From the NCBI GenBank assembly GCA_003522105.1, contig DPGF01000039.1, positions 1-7,623 on the forward strand: 7,623 bases of DNA. The letters are read 5' to 3'. The translations under genes were made by a program, and so were the position numbers. Source of the stretch: Oscillibacter sp. (lineage in GTDB: Bacteria > Bacillota > Clostridia > Oscillospirales > Oscillospiraceae). The stretch's first letter is position 1; every line of letters starts with the position of its first letter. Below are positions 5,683-7,623 of this stretch, piece after piece. A model generated the notes under the pieces. That model was not told where the DNA came from. It was given only the letters and a program-made list of their open reading frames with translations, and did no database searches.

Positions 5683-5728
5683 TAAAAATAAAGGACAGAT
5701 GGCCCGTGCCATCTGTCCTTTATTTTTA
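5683..5728. terminator. Bidirectional intrinsic terminator between folC and the M23 peptidase gene
   Basis: A perfect 21-bp stem (arms 5683-5703 and 5708-5728) closes the 4-base loop CCGT. The outer arms are A-rich on the left and T-rich on the right, so each strand shows a GC-containing stem flanked by a T tract. It ends the plus-strand series 24 bp after the folC stop. On the minus strand it begins exactly at the stop codon of the peptidase gene (5726-5728), which forms part of the stem. Confidence 0.93.
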
Positions 5729-7441
5729 GCTAAGGTAGTTCAGCGGGTTCACATACGAACCGTTTCTCTGAATGCCGAAGTGGCAGTGGACGCCGCTGGC
5801 GACGCCGCTGCGGCCCGCCTTGGCGATCTGCTGGCCCTTGTAGACGGTCTGTCCCGCCGAAACGAGCAGCGAACCGTTGTGCTCGTAATAGGTCACATAG
5901 CCGTTGTTGTGGTCGATGATCACGACATAGCCCATCGCGCCCTTATAACCGGAGAAAATGACGCGTCCGCCGTCGGCGGCGTAGATCGGCGTACCGCGCG
6001 CGCAGGCAATGTCGATACCCTTGTGGTTCGTCGTCGCGCCGCGAATGCCGGTGTTGCGATAGCCGAAGTACGAGGTGATGCGGCCCGAGCACGGCCAGCG
6101 GAAGCTGCCGGTGGGATACCAGGTGGGACGCACCTTCGTGCCGCGTGCGCGCGTTTCCACCACGGGATCGGAGAGTGTGACGGAGGAAATGACCGTGCGC
6201 TCCTGCTCCTCGCCGTTGATATAAGTGACGTCGGCCACGATATCGGCCTTACCGAAAGCGCCCTTGGAGATCACACGCTCATCGCCCTGATACATGGACG
6301 CATCGTCCACATAGCTCACATCGTAGTTGACGTCCTCGACATAGTTCTGCCGCTCGGTGACCATAACGGTCAGGTACGGCACGGCGTTTGAGAGCGTCAG
6401 CGCATCGCCGATGTGAATGCGGTTGATGTCGTAGCCGGGGTTCAGTGCTTCGAGCTCGGCGGACGACATGCCGTGGCTGTTGGCAATCTGACCCCAGGTG
6501 TCGCCCTTGACGACCGTGTAGGTCACTTCGCCCGTCTTGGTCGAATTCAGGATCTCGGCGATCTCGCCGAGATTCATCACGCTTTCCGTCGGGACATATC
6601 CCTCCGCAATGCGGACGTTTTCCACAAAGTCAACTGTCAGCGTATCGGCGGAGACATACATCTGCTTGATCTGCTCCAGCAGCTCATCAAGCGCGCCGGC
6701 GTATTCCGTCGAGCCGATCAGCTCATCGTCAACATAGAGAGAGTAGCCATAGGTCACCTGACCGAGCTCGTCGGCAAGATCCTGCTCGAAGGTCGTAGCG
6801 TCCGTCACATCGCTGCGGCGGACAAAGGCGGTGGCATAATGAATGGCGCCGTCCTCGATCTTGTAGACCGTGCCGAGCGTTTCGGTGGTGATGCTCTCCA
6901 GCTTCGCCGCGGCCCGGCGCGCCTGCGAGGCGCTGCCCACCGTATCGACTACATTGCCGTTGTACATCACGGTCGTTCCCATCGTGTAAAACGAGAAGAA
7001 CAGCGCGATCGCGGCCACGGCGGCCGCGCCGCCGATGAAGTAGAAGGGATTCACGCGCCGTGCGTGCCAGTGCCAGCGCTCTTCATGCTCGCCGGCGGCA
7101 TGGTTGCGCTGGCGGCGCAGCGCCAGCAGTCTTTCGTGCAGCAGTGCGTGCCACATCGGGATCATTCCGCCGATGACGAGAAACACCTGCACGAGAAAGC
7201 GGTTGGATTCGGGGAAGTTGCGCGCCTTGCTCTCGCGCATGACCGTGCGCGCGCGCGGGCCGATGCGGCGGATCCGCGCGCCGATCGTGGCGCAGACGAT
7301 CGCAAGCTGCGCGATCCATTCGTGCAGCCACGGCGGCATACCGCCGCGCTTTGCCGTCTGTCTCTGCTGCGCGGTGCTTGAACGGCGGCGCTGTGAAGGC
7401 GCGCCGCTGCGCCGGGAGGTCGGTTTTTTCTGTTCTGACAT
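5726..7441 (-). CDS. Membrane-anchored LysM-G5-M23 peptidoglycan endopeptidase
   Basis: This 571-residue protein is predicted to cut peptide cross-links in the cell wall from the outer face of the membrane. Residues 1-135 are Arg/Gln-rich and presumably cytoplasmic, with hydrophobic stretches near 40-55 and 82-100. A clear transmembrane helix follows (about 135-153), and there is no cleavable signal peptide. Outside lie a spacer (155-305), a LysM domain (307-350, YTVVKGDTWGQIANSHG) for glycan binding, a G5-like domain (about 355-437) and the M23 domain (about 445-571). Zinc and catalytic residues are in place: H473 and D477 (HKGID), H521 (YYEHNGS), H552 and H554 (HCHFG). The start at 7441 has AAGGAG 7 bp upstream; a longer in-frame start at 7468 has no such site. 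It converges on folC and has its own promoter. A regulatory LytM-like role is possible, but the metal site looks intact, so activity is expected. Confidence 0.93.
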   Translation of the reverse strand: MSEQKKPTSRRSGAPSQRRRSSTAQQRQTAKRGGMPPWLHEWIAQLAIVCATIGARIRRIGPRARTVMRESKARNFPESNRFLVQVFLVIGGMIPMWHALLHERLLALRRQRNHAAGEHEERWHWHARRVNPFYFIGGAAAVAAIALFFSFYTMGTTVMYNGNVVDTVGSASQARRAAAKLESITTETLGTVYKIEDGAIHYATAFVRRSDVTDATTFEQDLADELGQVTYGYSLYVDDELIGSTEYAGALDELLEQIKQMYVSADTLTVDFVENVRIAEGYVPTESVMNLGEIAEILNSTKTGEVTYTVVKGDTWGQIANSHGMSSAELEALNPGYDINRIHIGDALTLSNAVPYLTVMVTERQNYVEDVNYDVSYVDDASMYQGDERVISKGAFGKADIVADVTYINGEEQERTVISSVTLSDPVVETRARGTKVRPTWYPTGSFRWPCSGRITSYFGYRNTGIRGATTNHKGIDIACARGTPIYAADGGRVIFSGYKGAMGYVVIIDHNNGYVTYYEHNGSLLVSAGQTVYKGQQIAKAGRSGVASGVHCHFGIQRNGSYVNPLNYLS

Positions 7442-7448
7442 ATCAAAA

Positions 7449-7454
7449 CTCCTT
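7449..7454 (-). promoter_or_regulatory. Ribosome binding site deciding the M23 peptidase start
   Basis: AAGGAG on the minus strand, 7 bp before the ATG at 7441. This favours the shorter protein beginning MSEQKK over the in-frame ATG nine codons upstream. Confidence 0.9.
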
Positions 7455-7478
7455 AGAGAATGGGCCAACGTAAAAAAA

Positions 7479-7493
7479 GTTACATTTTGTAAC
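7479..7493. promoter_or_regulatory. Palindromic putative operator, copy 2
   Basis: On the minus strand GTTACAAAATGTAAC is a perfect 6-3-6 inverted repeat. It begins 8 bp downstream of the -10 box, so it covers the predicted start of transcription, a classic repressor position. It matches the palindrome at 1900-1914 at 13 of 15 positions. It is not followed by a suitable stem for termination. The regulator is unknown. Confidence 0.55.
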
Positions 7494-7501
7494 CATCATT
7501 C

Positions 7502-7530
7502 AGTATACTTGCTTTTTGAGGCTTCGTCAA
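7502..7530 (-). promoter_or_regulatory. Promoter of the M23 peptidase gene
   Basis: On the minus strand the -35 box TTGACG (7525-7530) and -10 box TATACT (7502-7507) are 17 bp apart. Transcription should begin near 7495, leaving a leader of about 54 nt. The -35 box overlaps a dyad (7519-7534) and the start region overlaps a palindrome (7479-7493), so the promoter is probably regulated. Confidence 0.87.
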
Positions 7531-7534
7531 GCCT
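7519..7534. repeat. Inverted repeat enclosing the -35 box of the M23 peptidase promoter
   Basis: AGGCTT and AAGCCT flank CGTC (plus-strand view). On the minus strand the -35 box TTGACG runs across the loop. In the plus direction it is followed by five T residues, so it could also act as a small terminator for transcripts entering from the left, but no plus-strand gene lies there. An operator role is the other option. Confidence 0.45.
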
Positions 7535-7538
7535 TTTT

Positions 7539-7623
7539 AGGGAAATGATACTGCTAAAGTGTTGGAAGAGTTTGGAAAATTTGTAAACTTTTGCATGAAT
7601 TTTTGCGTTATTTTTCCTTGAGA
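7539..7623. other. AT-rich intergenic DNA at the right edge
   Basis: About 85 bases upstream of the M23 promoter, strongly AT-rich compared with the coding DNA. No convincing promoter, RNA gene or open reading frame of useful length was seen. An imperfect inverted repeat (GTTTGG...GTAAAC) lies in it around 7574-7592. It probably belongs to the upstream region of both the peptidase gene and whatever lies to the right. Confidence 0.5.

Noticed and set aside
4279..5712. 477-codon minus-strand open frame opposite folC
   Set aside because: It runs antisense to a complete FolC, crosses the bidirectional terminator stem, and has the Arg/Ala/Val/Gly-rich content typical of codon-position mirroring. 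No domain was recognised.
6413..7381. 322-codon plus-strand open frame opposite the M23 peptidase gene
   Set aside because: No ribosome site or promoter and no known motif; the opposite strand has a strong ribosome site, a promoter and intact LysM and M23 motifs.
7442..7468. Longer start for the M23 peptidase (nine extra residues)
   Set aside because: No ribosome site precedes 7468, whereas AAGGAG lies 7 bp before the ATG at 7441.
7456..7492. Second, ECF-type promoter for the M23 gene (GTAAC, 16 bp, CATT on the minus strand)
   Set aside because: The GTAAC-T-run half resembles the promoter at 1871-1895, but CATT is a poor match to CGTC, and a start there would fall almost in the ribosome site. 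The upstream near-consensus promoter explains transcription better.
7479..7493. WalR-type binding site at the wall-peptidase promoter
   Set aside because: WalR boxes are direct repeats of TGTWAH spaced by five bases; here the TGTAA halves are inverted with a 3-base spacer.
7519..7538. Plus-strand intrinsic terminator (AGGCTT/AAGCCT followed by T5)
   Set aside because: The stem is only 6 bp and no plus-strand gene lies upstream. The overlap with the minus-strand -35 box makes an operator or chance dyad at least as likely.

Overview
The window looks like a chromosomal housekeeping segment from a GC-rich Clostridia-type Firmicute, most likely an Oscillospiraceae/Ruminococcaceae-like gut bacterium. 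This is an inference from gene content (zinc-finger anti-sigma factor, LysM-G5-M23 peptidase), strong AAGGAG-type ribosome binding sites, sigma-A-type promoters in short AT-rich gaps, and GC-rich coding DNA. No phage, transposon, CRISPR array or obvious island is present.

Layout. At the left end, on the minus strand, are two tRNA genes with encoded CCA ends, transcribed in the order tRNA-Leu(TAA) then initiator tRNA-fMet(CAT). A near-consensus promoter at 215-243 drives them. A second near-consensus promoter (286-314) points the other way and starts a plus-strand gene series: dusB (tRNA dihydrouridine synthase), an ECF sigma factor, its zinc-finger membrane anti-sigma factor, lspA (lipoprotein signal peptidase), an RluD-family rRNA pseudouridine synthase and folC (folylpolyglutamate synthase). 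The genes are packed tightly: an 11-bp gap, two ATGA stop/start overlaps, a 29-bp overlap, then a 64-bp gap with a hairpin before folC. A perfect-stem bidirectional terminator ends this series. Its other face ends the convergent minus-strand gene at the right, a membrane-anchored LysM-G5-M23 cell-wall peptidase with its own promoter near the right edge.

How it works together. dusB, rluD and the tRNAs belong to translation and RNA modification, and folC to one-carbon metabolism. The sigma/anti-sigma pair, lspA and the M23 peptidase belong to the cell envelope. Two DNA features suggest envelope regulation links across the window. First, an ECF-type promoter (GGAAC, 16 bp, CGTC) lies inside the 3' end of the sigma gene and would drive anti-sigma and lspA. 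Second, a near-identical palindrome (GTTACARAATGTAA) lies at the predicted start site of that promoter and again at the predicted start site of the M23 peptidase promoter.

Oddities. lspA carries an exact in-frame 51-bp tandem duplication and an unusual N-terminal extension with an IGGADG motif. The initiator tRNA departs from the canonical fold at two places: a G31/G39 clash in the anticodon stem and an extra base in the T stem. No entirely new multi-gene system was recognised. The best leads are the putative shared operator with the internal ECF promoter, the lspA duplication and extension, and the aberrant initiator tRNA.
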